Assembly: GCF_021172145.1 (NCBI RefSeq)
Contig: NZ_CP089095.1
Span: 1,798,001 to 1,862,000 of the forward strand
DNA from: Flavobacterium cyclinae
GTDB taxonomy: Bacteria; Bacteroidota; Bacteroidia; Flavobacteriales; Flavobacteriaceae
DNA length: 64,000 nt
Reading direction: 5' to 3'
Shown: positions 47,201-56,845 of the stretch, one piece after another
How positions within the stretch are numbered: the first letter of the stretch is position 1
How the letters are laid out: each line of letters starts with the position of its first letter
Notes under the pieces: generated by a model
Seen by the model: the letters and a program-made list of their open reading frames with translations, nothing else
Told to the model about the DNA's origin: nothing
Database searches by the model: none
Translations under genes and position numbers: made by a program

Positions 47201-49726
47201 ATGGCCAAAAAAACTAGCAAAGACTCCGTTAATAATCCTACTGAAACCAAAGAAAAATTCTCTTGGCGTTTAAGTCGTCAACAGAAATTTGTTTTCGGAA
47301 TTTTATTGATTTTCTTTTCCTTAGCACTTTTGCTTTCATTTATATCGTATTTCGTTACTGGAATTAACGATCAAAACATCGTAAGTGAATTAGCAAATAG
47401 AAATGCTAAAGCTGAAAATTGGTTGGGAAAGTTTGGAGCTTATTTGGCCGATTTCTTTCTATATAAAAGTTTTGGGGTTGCTTCATTTATCTTTGTTAGA
47501 GTCCTATTTTTAATTGGTGCATATTTAATTTTAGACATGTCCCTTTCGAAACTTAAAAAAAGCTTTTTTTGGGATTTTTATTTGATAATTTTCATTTCTG
47601 TCATATTTGGATTTTTCTGGGAATATATGCCTCAGTTAGGTGGAACCATTGGATTTGAAATGAATCTTTACATTCAAGATTATATTGGAAAAACAGGAAC
47701 ACTTTTAGTTCTGTTATTTGGAATTGTTTTGTTCTTAGTTTTTAAAATCAAGATATCACCGGAAAGTTTTACAAAAGTTTTTGAAAAACCACAAGAAGAA
47801 TTGAATGAAGATTTAGCAACATCAGCAGTGGCTATTTCAGAAACTGAAAACAATTCAGAACCAACAACTGAAGAGGAAGACCAAACCGTTTTACCAGTTT
47901 CTCCTACTTCTAAATCTAAAGACGATTTTATCTTGACTGAAGATGAGGAGGAAATGGGGAATTTTGAATTAAAAACATATCCATCTTCATTTGAAGTTAA
48001 TAAAGAAGCTTTAAAACCTACAATTGCTTCGGCATCTGAACTTACTTTAGATCCAAAACCAAAAGTTGAAACTACCGAAGCACATAATTTCTCTATCGAA
48101 GATAAAAGCATTCCACAAGAAGAATTCGTAAACGAAGATGCTTTTGTAATTGAAAAAGTAGCGGAAGAAGAAGTTGTTGAAGAAAACTTAGCTGCTAAAT
48201 TGGTACAAGATTTTGGACTATTTGACCCAACATTAGAACTTTCGAATTACCAGTTCCCTCCTATCGATTTATTAAAAGAGTATTCTTCAGGTGGAATTAC
48301 CATCAATCAAGCCGAATTAGAAGAAAACAAAAATAAAATTGTTGATACATTAAAAAATTACAGTATCGGAATTTCACAAATTAAAGCTACGGTTGGTCCT
48401 ACTGTTACACTTTATGAAATTGTACCTGATGCGGGAATTCGTATCTCCAAAATTAAAAACTTAGAAGACGATATTGCATTGTCTTTAGCGGCATTAGGAA
48501 TTCGTATCATCGCGCCAATCCCAGGTAAAGGAACAATTGGTATTGAAGTACCAAATAACAATCCAACCATGGTTTCGATGAAGAGTGTAATTGCTTCACC
48601 GAAATTCCAAACAGCCGAAATGGAATTACCAATCGCTTTAGGAAAAACCATTTCCAATGAAACTTTTGTAGTAGATTTGGCGAAAATGCCTCACTTATTA
48701 ATGGCGGGTGCAACTGGTCAAGGAAAATCTGTTGGATTGAATGCGGTGTTAACTTCATTGCTTTATAAAAAACATCCGGCTGAAGTAAAATTCGTTTTGG
48801 TGGACCCTAAGAAAGTAGAGTTAACTTTATTCAATAAAATTGAACGTCATTATTTAGCAAAACTTCCCGATGGTGGTGATGCTATTATTACGGATAACAC
48901 TAAAGTAATCAATACCTTAAACTCGTTATGTATTGAAATGGACAATCGCTATTCTTTATTAAAAGATGCCATGGTTCGAAATATTAAAGAATACAACGAG
49001 AAATTCAAAAACCGTAAACTAAATCCAGAAAATGGTCACCGCTTTTTACCTTATATTGTATTAGTAGTCGACGAGTTTGCCGATTTAATCATGACAGCGG
49101 GTAAAGAAGTAGAAACACCAATCGCTCGTTTAGCTCAGTTAGCCCGTGCTATTGGAATTCACTTGATTATTGCCACTCAACGTCCATCTGTTAATGTAAT
49201 TACAGGTATCATTAAAGCTAATTTCCCTGCTCGAATTGCGTTTCGTGTAACTTCAAAGATTGATTCAAGAACCATTTTAGATAGTCAAGGTGCTGATCAA
49301 TTAATAGGAAGAGGTGATTTATTATATACTCAAGGAAACGATATCACTCGTGTTCAATGTGCATTTGTTGATACACCAGAAGTTGATAAAATTTGTGATT
49401 TCATTGGATCTCAAAAAGCCTATCCTGAAGCCTATTTACTGCCAGAATATATTGGAGAAGAAAGTGGCATAAAACTTGATATTGATATATCAGAAAGAGA
49501 TTCTTTGTTTAGAGAAGCTGCAGAAGTTATAGTAACAGCCCAACAAGGAAGTGCCTCTTTAATACAACGTAAACTGAAATTAGGGTACAATAGAGCCGGC
49601 CGTTTAATTGACCAACTAGAAGCCGCTGGAATTGTAGGTCCGTTTGAAGGTAGTAAAGCCCGTTCCGTTTTAATACCTGATTTAGTAGCATTGGAACACT
49701 TTTTTAATAATGAACAAAACAAATAA
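47201..49726 (+). CDS. ftsK: DNA translocase FtsK
   Basis: An 841-residue septal DNA pump. Four membrane helices lie in the first 190 residues, then an acidic linker (about 200-340), the alpha/beta motor with Walker A GATGQGKS (503-510), Walker B YIVLVVDEFADLIM and IIATQRPSVNVITG, and the C-terminal gamma winged helix (LIQRKLKLGYNRAGRLIDQLEAAGIVGP, landmark near 787-814) that reads chromosome polarity sequences. The linker is short compared with E. coli. It heads an ftsK, lolA-like, lptF/G-like run. Confidence 0.97.
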   Translation: MAKKTSKDSVNNPTETKEKFSWRLSRQQKFVFGILLIFFSLALLLSFISYFVTGINDQNIVSELANRNAKAENWLGKFGAYLADFFLYKSFGVASFIFVRVLFLIGAYLILDMSLSKLKKSFFWDFYLIIFISVIFGFFWEYMPQLGGTIGFEMNLYIQDYIGKTGTLLVLLFGIVLFLVFKIKISPESFTKVFEKPQEELNEDLATSAVAISETENNSEPTTEEEDQTVLPVSPTSKSKDDFILTEDEEEMGNFELKTYPSSFEVNKEALKPTIASASELTLDPKPKVETTEAHNFSIEDKSIPQEEFVNEDAFVIEKVAEEEVVEENLAAKLVQDFGLFDPTLELSNYQFPPIDLLKEYSSGGITINQAELEENKNKIVDTLKNYSIGISQIKATVGPTVTLYEIVPDAGIRISKIKNLEDDIALSLAALGIRIIAPIPGKGTIGIEVPNNNPTMVSMKSVIASPKFQTAEMELPIALGKTISNETFVVDLAKMPHLLMAGATGQGKSVGLNAVLTSLLYKKHPAEVKFVLVDPKKVELTLFNKIERHYLAKLPDGGDAIITDNTKVINTLNSLCIEMDNRYSLLKDAMVRNIKEYNEKFKNRKLNPENGHRFLPYIVLVVDEFADLIMTAGKEVETPIARLAQLARAIGIHLIIATQRPSVNVITGIIKANFPARIAFRVTSKIDSRTILDSQGADQLIGRGDLLYTQGNDITRVQCAFVDTPEVDKICDFIGSQKAYPEAYLLPEYIGEESGIKLDIDISERDSLFREAAEVIVTAQQGSASLIQRKLKLGYNRAGRLIDQLEAAGIVGPFEGSKARSVLIPDLVALEHFFNNEQNK

Positions 49727-49733
49727 ATTTAAA

Positions 49734-50378
49734 ATGACACGTTTTTTACAAATTGCAATTGCTCTTTTCATTGGTTTTTCCATACAAGCTCAAGATGCCA
49801 AAAAAGCTAAAGAATTACTAGATGAAGTTTCAGCAAAAGTAAAATCGTACAATAATATTGTAATCGACTTCAAATATTCATTACACAATCCAAAAGAAAA
49901 TATCAACCAAGAAAGTAAAGGAAATGTTATGCTTCAAGGCAATTTATACAACCTTAATTTCATGGGAGTTACTAAAATTTTTGATGGTAAAAAAGTGTAT
50001 ACTATTGTTCCAGAAGATGAAGAAATTACCATTGCAAACTTTGATGAAAAAGATGACAATGCTATTTCTCCTAACAAAATGCTAACCTTTTTTAATTCGG
50101 GTTATAAATATTCATGGGATATTCTTCAAAATGTAAAAGGAAGAAAAATTCAATATGTAAAATTAACCCCTTTTAGTAGTAAAGATCAAAGAAAAGAAAT
50201 TTTGGTTGGAATCGATGTGCAAACCAAACACATTTACACCATTATTGAAGTGGGTAAAAACGGGACAAAAACTACATTAACTGTTAATTCTTTTAAAACA
50301 AATCAGCCATTATCAAAAAATCATTTTACCTTTACCAAATCAAAATATCCTAATTATTACATCAATAAATTAGACTAA
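49734..50378 (+). CDS. LolA-like outer-membrane lipoprotein carrier
   Basis: The ATG at 49734 gives 214 residues and a signal peptide MTRFLQIAIALFIGFSIQAQ; an earlier ATG would overlap ftsK by 17 nt and weaken the signal. The fold pattern is that of LolA: VSAKVKSYNNIVIDFKYS, GNVMLQGNLYNLNFMGVTKIFDGKKVYTI (landmark), then strands ending HFTFTKSKYPNYYINKLD. LolA carries lipoproteins across the periplasm. Placement next to an LptF/LptG-like gene fits envelope transport. Confidence 0.85.
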   Translation: MTRFLQIAIALFIGFSIQAQDAKKAKELLDEVSAKVKSYNNIVIDFKYSLHNPKENINQESKGNVMLQGNLYNLNFMGVTKIFDGKKVYTIVPEDEEITIANFDEKDDNAISPNKMLTFFNSGYKYSWDILQNVKGRKIQYVKLTPFSSKDQRKEILVGIDVQTKHIYTIIEVGKNGTKTTLTVNSFKTNQPLSKNHFTFTKSKYPNYYINKLD

Positions 50379-50388
50379 TTACGAATAG

Positions 50389-51849
50389 GTGAAAATCTTA
50401 GATAAATACATCATTAAATCTTTCATGATTACATTTACTACGGTATTTGTAATCTTGTTTTTTATATTCGTTTTACAAGGTATTTGGCTTTTTATTGCCG
50501 AATTAGCGGGTAAAGACTTAGACTTTTTAACGATAGTGAAATTTCTAACTTTTTATGCGCCTACAATTGTACCTATGGTGTTACCTTTATCGGTACTTTT
50601 AGCCTCAATCATGACTTTTGGTAGTTTTGCCGAAAACTATGAATTTGCAGCCATGAAATCCTCTGGTATTTCATTACAGCGCGCTATGAAAATGCTAACT
50701 ATCACTATTGGAATTTTAGCATTTGTATCTTTCTTTTTTGCTAATAATGTAATTCCAGATGCACAATTTCGTTTTATCAACCTTAGAAAAAACATTGTGC
50801 AACAAAAACCAGCGATGGCAATTACCGAAGGACAATTTAATATGATTGGAACTTCAAATATAAAAGTAGATAAGAAATCGGGGGATAATGGTGAAATTTT
50901 AGAAGGAGTTACCATGCATGTTAAAAATAACAACATGGGATTAGGTGCCAATACTATTATTAAAGCTAAAAGCGGATTACTCACAAGTGAAGATGATTCT
51001 AACTATTTACAATTAGAATTATATGATGGACACTATTATGAAGACATTCATCCTAAAAATTATGAAGATCGTAAAAAAGTTCCGTTTGCCAAAAGTAGTT
51101 TTAAGAAGTATGTTATTAATATCGATTTAACTAAATTAAATCAGGCAGAAATAGACGATGGTAATATTACATCTGAAAAAATGTTAACAGTTCCTGAATT
51201 GAAATACACTATAGATTCATTACAAAAAAGTTATTCAAAAGATGTTGTTTCCTATGCTGAGAATTTAGCTTCACGAAATGACAATATATTTAGAAGAAGA
51301 ATCAATACAAATACTACTGTACAAAATAAATCCAATAAAAAAGCTCCAGAAGATGTTGTATCGATATTTAGTCAAACCGAACTTAAACAAATATTAGAAA
51401 CAGCTAAAAGTGTTGTAACTAGTAACGAATTTTCTGTTCACAGCAATAAGCAAGATTTAGAGACAAAATCTAAAAATATTAGCAACCATTGGATGGCAAT
51501 ACATGAAAAATTTGTGATTGCATTTTCTTGTTTATTGATGTTTTTTATTGGAGCACCACTTGGAGCAATTATTAGAAAAGGAGGATTAGGTCTTCCAATT
51601 GTTTTTGCGATGTTAATTTTCATTTCGTTCCATTTTATCAATACTTTTGGTAGAAAACTAGCGCAAGAAGATACCATTCCACCATTTTTAGGAGCTTGGA
51701 TGTCATCGTTTATCATGACACCTTTTGCAATAATTCTTACCTATAGAGCTACAAATGATATTGGATTAATGATCAATTTTGATTGGTTAACTGAGCCTTT
51801 TAAAAATCTTATAAATAAAATAAATAAATCTAACGACGACAACAACTAA
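50389..51849 (+). CDS. LptF/LptG-family permease (YjgP/YjgQ), GTG start
   Basis: The 486-residue protein starts at GTG (no ATG in a good position), 10 nt after the LolA-like gene. Six membrane helices are arranged as three, a long periplasmic beta-jellyroll part (about residues 130-360), and three more; the motif YEFAAMKSSGISLQRAMKML near residue 84 is typical. These permeases extract LPS from the inner membrane with LptB. Only one is present here, and the periplasmic part is longer than in E. coli because of an inserted polar region around residues 260-335. Confidence 0.9.
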   Translation: MKILDKYIIKSFMITFTTVFVILFFIFVLQGIWLFIAELAGKDLDFLTIVKFLTFYAPTIVPMVLPLSVLLASIMTFGSFAENYEFAAMKSSGISLQRAMKMLTITIGILAFVSFFFANNVIPDAQFRFINLRKNIVQQKPAMAITEGQFNMIGTSNIKVDKKSGDNGEILEGVTMHVKNNNMGLGANTIIKAKSGLLTSEDDSNYLQLELYDGHYYEDIHPKNYEDRKKVPFAKSSFKKYVINIDLTKLNQAEIDDGNITSEKMLTVPELKYTIDSLQKSYSKDVVSYAENLASRNDNIFRRRINTNTTVQNKSNKKAPEDVVSIFSQTELKQILETAKSVVTSNEFSVHSNKQDLETKSKNISNHWMAIHEKFVIAFSCLLMFFIGAPLGAIIRKGGLGLPIVFAMLIFISFHFINTFGRKLAQEDTIPPFLGAWMSSFIMTPFAIILTYRATNDIGLMINFDWLTEPFKNLINKINKSNDDNN

Positions 51850-51853
51850 TACC

Positions 51854-52987
51854 ATGTCAAACAACATACAACTCAACACTATTGAAGAAGCTATTGAAGA
51901 CATCCGTCAAGGAAAAGTAATCATAGTTGTAGATGACGAAGACCGTGAAAATGAAGGTGATTTTTTAGCCGCTGCCGAAAAAGTAACTCCCGAAATGATT
52001 AATTTCATGGCTACTCACGGTAGAGGTTTAATTTGTGCTCCTTTGACTGAATCTCGTTGTAAAGAACTTGATTTACATGCAATGGTTCGTAATAATACTG
52101 ATCACATGGAAACTGCATTCACTGTTTCAGTAGACTTAAAGGGAAATGGCGTTTCAACAGGTATCTCTGCTTCTGATAGGGCTAAAACCATTCAAGCATT
52201 AATAGATCCTGAAACAAAACCTTATGATTTAGCCCGCCCTGGACATATTTTTCCTCTTATTGCAAAACAAGGTGGGGTTTTAAGAAGAACAGGTCATACT
52301 GAGGCTGCTATAGACTTTGCACGTTTAGCCGGATTTAAACCTGCTGGTGTTATCGTTGAAATCATGAATGAAGATGGTACTATGGCACGCTTACCTCAAT
52401 TAGTTGAAGTAGCGAAAAAGTTTGATTTAAAACTGGTTTCTATTGAAGCTTTAGTTGCTTATCGTATGCAACACGACAGTTTAATACAAAAGAAAGAAGA
52501 TTTTGATATTCAAACTCGTTTTGGAACTTTTAGAATGCGTGCTTATTTACAAACCACAAACAAACAAGTTCATATTGCTTTAACTAAAGGGACTTGGAAT
52601 TCTGGTGAACCTGTATTAACTCGTATTAATACCACACAAGTAAATAATGATATTTTAGGTACCCTTACAGATACGACAGATAAAAAACTGGATGATATTT
52701 TTAGAAAAATAAATGAAGTAGAAAAAGGTGCTATTATCTTTATCAATCAAGAAGTGAAATCTTTAGAATTACTTGATCGTATTGCCGAATTAAAGATATT
52801 ACAATCACAAGGAGAAATGCGAGCTCCTCAAATCAAAATGGATACAAAAGATTTTGGTATTGGTGCTCAAATTCTTCATGATTTAGACATTTCAAAAATT
52901 CAATTGTTATCTAACAGCTCTGCTCCTACCAAACGTGTTGGGATGATAGGATACGGTTTAGAAATTACCGATTACGTAAATTACTAA
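51854..52987 (+). CDS. ribBA: RibBA-type protein: active 3,4-DHBP synthase, degenerate GTP cyclohydrolase II
   Basis: Residues 1 to about 205 form an intact 3,4-dihydroxy-2-butanone-4-phosphate synthase ([57 protein letters not shown]), which supplies riboflavin precursor. Residues 210-377 align with GTP cyclohydrolase II ([34 protein letters not shown]) but contain no Cys, while the enzyme needs three zinc Cys and the RCDCG motif; the second half is therefore expected to be inactive. A separate RibA should exist elsewhere in the genome. It starts 4 nt after the permease gene. Confidence 0.93.
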   Translation: MSNNIQLNTIEEAIEDIRQGKVIIVVDDEDRENEGDFLAAAEKVTPEMINFMATHGRGLICAPLTESRCKELDLHAMVRNNTDHMETAFTVSVDLKGNGVSTGISASDRAKTIQALIDPETKPYDLARPGHIFPLIAKQGGVLRRTGHTEAAIDFARLAGFKPAGVIVEIMNEDGTMARLPQLVEVAKKFDLKLVSIEALVAYRMQHDSLIQKKEDFDIQTRFGTFRMRAYLQTTNKQVHIALTKGTWNSGEPVLTRINTTQVNNDILGTLTDTTDKKLDDIFRKINEVEKGAIIFINQEVKSLELLDRIAELKILQSQGEMRAPQIKMDTKDFGIGAQILHDLDISKIQLLSNSSAPTKRVGMIGYGLEITDYVNY

Positions 52988-52991
52988 ATAA

Positions 52992-53027
52992 AAAAAGCTC
53001 CAAAATTTATATATTTTGGGGCTTTTT
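52992..53027. terminator. Bidirectional terminator between ribBA and the eptA-like gene
   Basis: AAAAAGCTCCAAAAT (52992-53006) pairs with ATTTTGGGGCTTTTT (53013-53027), one G-T pair, loop of 6 nt; it serves both convergent genes. Confidence 0.85.
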
Positions 53028-53043
53028 ATTATTACAACTTTAC

Positions 53044-54576
53044 TTATTCCTGAAAAATATTCATTTCCTCATTATAAATAGGACTTTCGATATTTAAAAA
53101 ATTCAATACACTATGGAATACGTGGTATTGAGATAAATTATTTAATGACTTCACTTTTTTGTTACTGGAATCAGAAATCCAAACAATAAAAGGAATTTCA
53201 TATTGTTCTTTAGGTGCAATACTCATTGGAATACCATGCATATATAAGTTTTTTTCACCTAGAGATTCTCCATGATCAGATACAAAAAGCATAGTGCTTT
53301 TAAACGAATTAAGTCCTTTTAATTCTTCAATAGTCTTGTGTAAAATATAATCGGTGTAAACAATGGTATTGTCATATGCATTTATAAGTTCAGCTTGAGA
53401 GCAATTCGATAATTCTACACTTTCACAAACAGGCTTAAATTGTTCAAATTGTGGAGGATATTTTTTATTATAACTTGGTCCATGACTTGTACTTGTATGC
53501 AAAACAATTAAAATTTTATTCTTTTTACTTGCCAAAATTTGATCTTTTAAACCGTGTAAAAGAACCTCATCATAATTACAGTAATCTTCTTTACAATTGG
53601 TATGAAGATAAGCTCTATCTTGATAGTTTTTAATGTGAACAGGTGGTTCTCCCCAGTTTGAAGTTCGCCAAATTACCTCTACATCATTACGGTATAAATA
53701 ATTTGGTAATATCTCATATAAATCATCTGTTTCTTTGTGATCTAAAATACTCTTTACTCCAGCTGTTGTATATGTGGCACTAGAAGTAGCATTAAAGTGG
53801 AATAAATTCTGAGTTTTTGACAACATCGGATTCGTATTTTTAGAATATCCGTATAACGAAAAATTTTGTCTCCTAGCCGATTCACCTATGACTAAAATCA
53901 CTACAGCTTTTTCATTATCCTTAATTTTTGCATCTGGTAGTAAAATTTCTTTTTCATTTTTTTTATGTTGGTGAATATAAAAAAGGGATGTATTTACTAC
54001 ATACGACCAAGGCATAGCTAAACCTCCTAATCTTTTTGAATTTTTATCAATCCAAAGCCAATTACTTGCATTAACAAAAACTAGAACAAGCGCAAACAAT
54101 AATGTAAGAGATGATAATATCGAGAAACGTTTAAAAGAAACACGTTCAATTTTACTTTTTATAATAAAATAACTAGGTATAACCCCTAAAAAAATAAGAT
54201 ATAATATCATCTTATATGAAAAATAGCTACTTGACTCTTCATAATTGGTATTCAACACATTACCTATCATACTTTCATCTACTATTATTCCATAAGTAGT
54301 TACAAAATAAACCGCAATAGCATTCATTAAAAAGAACAATACCAATAAAATCTTTCCAACACGTTGCGATAAAAACAAGAATAAAAAAAACACGAATGCG
54401 TTTAATACAATCATGAGTATTACTAAACTCGTGATTACAAAAACTCCGCTAATGGACTTATAATTGATGTTTTCAAATACGAAATTAAAAAAAGGAATAT
54501 GAAAAAATAAGAAGTTAAGACTACTGATTATTAAAACAAAAGGTAGAATCTTGAAGTTATTTTTTAATGTAAACAT
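53044..54576 (-). CDS. Phosphoethanolamine transferase, EptA-like (lipid A modification)
   Basis: A 510-residue inner-membrane enzyme: five N-terminal helices up to about residue 175, then a periplasmic sulfatase-fold domain with VIGESARRQNFSLYGYS (metal Glu232), nucleophile region ATSSATYTTAGVKSILDH (Thr270 or Thr271), FVSDHGESLGEKNLYMHG (Asp-His ligands). This is the EptA/MCR-type family that adds phosphoethanolamine to lipid A. Its start overlaps the upstream PAP2 phosphatase gene by 20 nt, so phosphate removal and ethanolamine addition are probably made together. Confidence 0.92.
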   Translation of the reverse strand: MFTLKNNFKILPFVLIISSLNFLFFHIPFFNFVFENINYKSISGVFVITSLVILMIVLNAFVFFLFLFLSQRVGKILLVLFFLMNAIAVYFVTTYGIIVDESMIGNVLNTNYEESSSYFSYKMILYLIFLGVIPSYFIIKSKIERVSFKRFSILSSLTLLFALVLVFVNASNWLWIDKNSKRLGGLAMPWSYVVNTSLFYIHQHKKNEKEILLPDAKIKDNEKAVVILVIGESARRQNFSLYGYSKNTNPMLSKTQNLFHFNATSSATYTTAGVKSILDHKETDDLYEILPNYLYRNDVEVIWRTSNWGEPPVHIKNYQDRAYLHTNCKEDYCNYDEVLLHGLKDQILASKKNKILIVLHTSTSHGPSYNKKYPPQFEQFKPVCESVELSNCSQAELINAYDNTIVYTDYILHKTIEELKGLNSFKSTMLFVSDHGESLGEKNLYMHGIPMSIAPKEQYEIPFIVWISDSSNKKVKSLNNLSQYHVFHSVLNFLNIESPIYNEEMNIFQE

Positions 54577-55384
54577 AAATGAATTTATAAAGAGCTACAA
54601 ATAAACTAATTAATGCTAAATAAAACACTATAATTTTCTCATTATATAATTTTATCGAAATTGAAACACAACAAGCTGCTATAGCAATAATAAATACTGG
54701 AGCAAATTTCTTTAAACAAATCCAGTTCCAAATTTTATATCTTCTACTAATAAAAATTCCAAGCAATGCCGATATAAAACCAACAATACTTCCAATTAGT
54801 ACATCAAGTGGGAAATGAGCACCTACCGCTACTCTAGACAATCCAATAAGATATCCCAAAGACAACATAAGAAAAATCCAACCTAATTTATAACCGATTT
54901 TCTTTGGCATAAAGGCAAACATAACGATTATTAAAATGGTAAAGATTGTTATTGTATGTCCTGATGGCAAACTACTAAAACCATGCAATGTACGACCGAT
55001 AATTGTAAAGCTATCTTGATCTAAAATTTCTGCAGGCCTTGGAACCATAAATAAATCTTTCAAAGATTTACATAAGATAGCAGAAACCAAAAGTCCAGAA
55101 ATTAATGATTCCCACACTTTAGGTGCGTAAATTACCAATAGAATAATAAACGAAAGAAATATAGACGCATCTCCTAATTGGGTAAAATTAAATGCTGTTT
55201 TAGAATACTGACCAAAATATTGATTCAATGCATAAAACCAATCCTTTTGAATATTCACATACCCTTGAACACTGAAAGCATCATTTACCAAAAGAAATAG
55301 AACGATAGATAGTATCATTATTAGGGGAATAAAAAATAACCTAGGTCTAATTTTGTTCAAATTAGTAATTACAACTTCGTTCAT
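54557..55384 (-). CDS. PAP2-family membrane phosphatase (LpxE/LpxF-like)
   Basis: A 275-residue protein with six or more helices and the full PAP2 signature: KSLKDLFMVPRP, SSLPSGHT, and SRVAVGAHFPLDVLIG (KxxxxxxRP, PSGH, SRxxxxxHxxxD). Together with the overlapping EptA-like gene, it resembles LpxE (lipid A 1-phosphatase)/EptA pairs that replace a phosphate by phosphoethanolamine. Other PAP2 roles, such as undecaprenyl pyrophosphatase, are possible. A minus-strand -7 element TATTTTTG is at 55401-55408. Confidence 0.9.
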   Translation of the reverse strand: MNEVVITNLNKIRPRLFFIPLIMILSIVLFLLVNDAFSVQGYVNIQKDWFYALNQYFGQYSKTAFNFTQLGDASIFLSFIILLVIYAPKVWESLISGLLVSAILCKSLKDLFMVPRPAEILDQDSFTIIGRTLHGFSSLPSGHTITIFTILIIVMFAFMPKKIGYKLGWIFLMLSLGYLIGLSRVAVGAHFPLDVLIGSIVGFISALLGIFISRRYKIWNWICLKKFAPVFIIAIAACCVSISIKLYNEKIIVFYLALISLFVALYKFIYVYIKK

Positions 55385-55400
55385 TTTAAGAATTTATTAA

Positions 55401-55408
55401 CAAAAATA
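55401..55408 (-). promoter_or_regulatory. -7 promoter element (TATTTTTG) of the PAP2-EptA operon
   Basis: An exact TAnnTTTG match on the minus strand, 16 nt upstream of the PAP2 gene start. Confidence 0.5.
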
Positions 55409-55540
55409 AATAAATATCTTAAAATTTTGATATTTAAATTTGAGAATTAAGAATAAATTAAGTTTCCAGTTAAAATTTTAAAAAGGAACATAATTCTATT
55501 AAAGTCAATAAGATTTTAAAAACGGAAATTACCTTCAATA

Positions 55541-56644
55541 TTAATAATATTTAGCTAGAGAAGTAAAAATACTCCACCAATCTGCATTTCCATTTTTCTT
55601 ACCTAATCTTACAATAATTAGGTCTTTAGTAGGATGAACATAAATATATTGACCTAAAATTCCTTGAGCCATAAAATCCTCGTTTGGTGTTGGTAACCAC
55701 CATTGGTATTGGTAATAACTTACGCTTCCTTCAGTTGTATCTTTTTGGGTAGATTGTGTAATCCATTTTTCTGATACAATTTGTTTACCATTCCATTTTC
55801 CTTTGTTTTTATAAAGTTTCCCTAATTTAGCATAGTCTCTAGCTCTTGCATTAATACAACAAAATGTTTTTTCTAATCCATTATTTTTTCTATCAATACT
55901 CCAAGAAGCATCAAACTCCATTCCTAAAGGTGTCCATAATTTCTCTTGTAAATAAGAAGTAACAGTTGTTCCTTTTAGTGAACGCTCTAAAATCAAACCT
56001 AAAAGTTGTGAATCACCACTACTGTACTCAAACTTTTTACCTGGTTCAGATTGCATTTTCATTTTACTTATTAACTTTCTAAGATTTAATCCATAATAAA
56101 AAGAAGCGGCATCACCAAAAGGATTAAAATAACTCTCATTAAATTTTATTCCTGAAGTCATCTGTAAAAGATGTTTTATTTTTACTTTTTCAAAACCTTT
56201 GTTATTTAATTCGGGGAGATACTTAATGATTGGTTCATCAACAGAATCAATCAACCCATCATCAATGGCACATCCAATTAAGATCGACACGACTGATTTT
56301 GCCATTGAAAACGAAGGAACAATACTAGTTTCTTCATAACCTTTAAAATACTTTTCATATTGAATTGTATCATTTTTTATGATTAAAAAAGCAACTGTTT
56401 TATTATCTTCAAGATATTGGTCAAACGGTATAGCATTAAGAGTTTTTGGAAATTTACCAGTTGTAGCAACTGAAAAAGTATCTGATTGTGTTGGGGCAAT
56501 AAGTGGACGAGATTTAAATTTTTTATGATCCTTAATATCCGCAAAATTATAAAATACAAATCGGCCTAACTGACAAGATAATAATAAATGACTAACAAGA
56601 ATAATTCCCAATAATCTAAATCCAAAACGAAATGAGTTTTTCAT
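55541..56644 (-). CDS. Lipoprotein serine hydrolase, class C beta-lactamase-like (second)
   Basis: The ATG at 56644 gives 367 residues with lipobox LLLSC (Cys24). Motifs: SxxK in FSMAKSVVSILIG, YSSGDSQLLGLI (YxS in place of YxN), and a C-terminal GQYIYVHPTKDLIIVRLG. A longer frame to 56716 would begin upstream of the likely transcription start, because a good promoter (-33 and -7) lies at 56714-56745. It differs from the 6.4-kb paralogue in sequence, so it is not a recent duplicate. Substrate unknown. Confidence 0.88.
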   Translation of the reverse strand: MKNSFRFGFRLLGIILVSHLLLSCQLGRFVFYNFADIKDHKKFKSRPLIAPTQSDTFSVATTGKFPKTLNAIPFDQYLEDNKTVAFLIIKNDTIQYEKYFKGYEETSIVPSFSMAKSVVSILIGCAIDDGLIDSVDEPIIKYLPELNNKGFEKVKIKHLLQMTSGIKFNESYFNPFGDAASFYYGLNLRKLISKMKMQSEPGKKFEYSSGDSQLLGLILERSLKGTTVTSYLQEKLWTPLGMEFDASWSIDRKNNGLEKTFCCINARARDYAKLGKLYKNKGKWNGKQIVSEKWITQSTQKDTTEGSVSYYQYQWWLPTPNEDFMAQGILGQYIYVHPTKDLIIVRLGKKNGNADWWSIFTSLAKYY

Positions 56645-56713
56645 ATTAAATGATAAAAATTGAAATTGTGTTTTCAAACCAACTTTATATGAAAATAAAG
56701 TAGCTTCATTTCT

Positions 56714-56745
56714 CAAATGTACAACTAACCTTACTTTTAGACAAA
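56714..56745 (-). promoter_or_regulatory. Promoter of the second serine hydrolase (TTTG-N20-TACATTTG)
   Basis: On the minus strand TTTG (56742-56745) and TACATTTG (56714-56721) are separated by 20 nt. It places the transcription start near 56709 and leaves a leader of about 65 nt before the ATG at 56644. Confidence 0.65.
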
Positions 56746-56796
56746 TAATAGGTAATAAAAAACCTTGGGGGAGAATTTTGAGATACCATAAAGTAT

Positions 56797-56823
56797 AAAA
56801 AAAGCCAATACAAAGATTGGCTT
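56797..56823 (-). terminator. Terminator after the DUF4328 gene
   Basis: On the minus strand AAGCCAAT (56816-56823) pairs with ATTGGCTT (56802-56809), followed by a run of T residues. Confidence 0.8.
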
Positions 56824-56845
56824 ATAATTTTTATGTAAAAAAATC

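Noticed and set aside
47680..48111. 143-codon open frame antisense to ftsK
   Set aside because: It mirrors the acidic linker of ftsK (Ser/Val-rich shadow), has no promoter and no recognisable domain.
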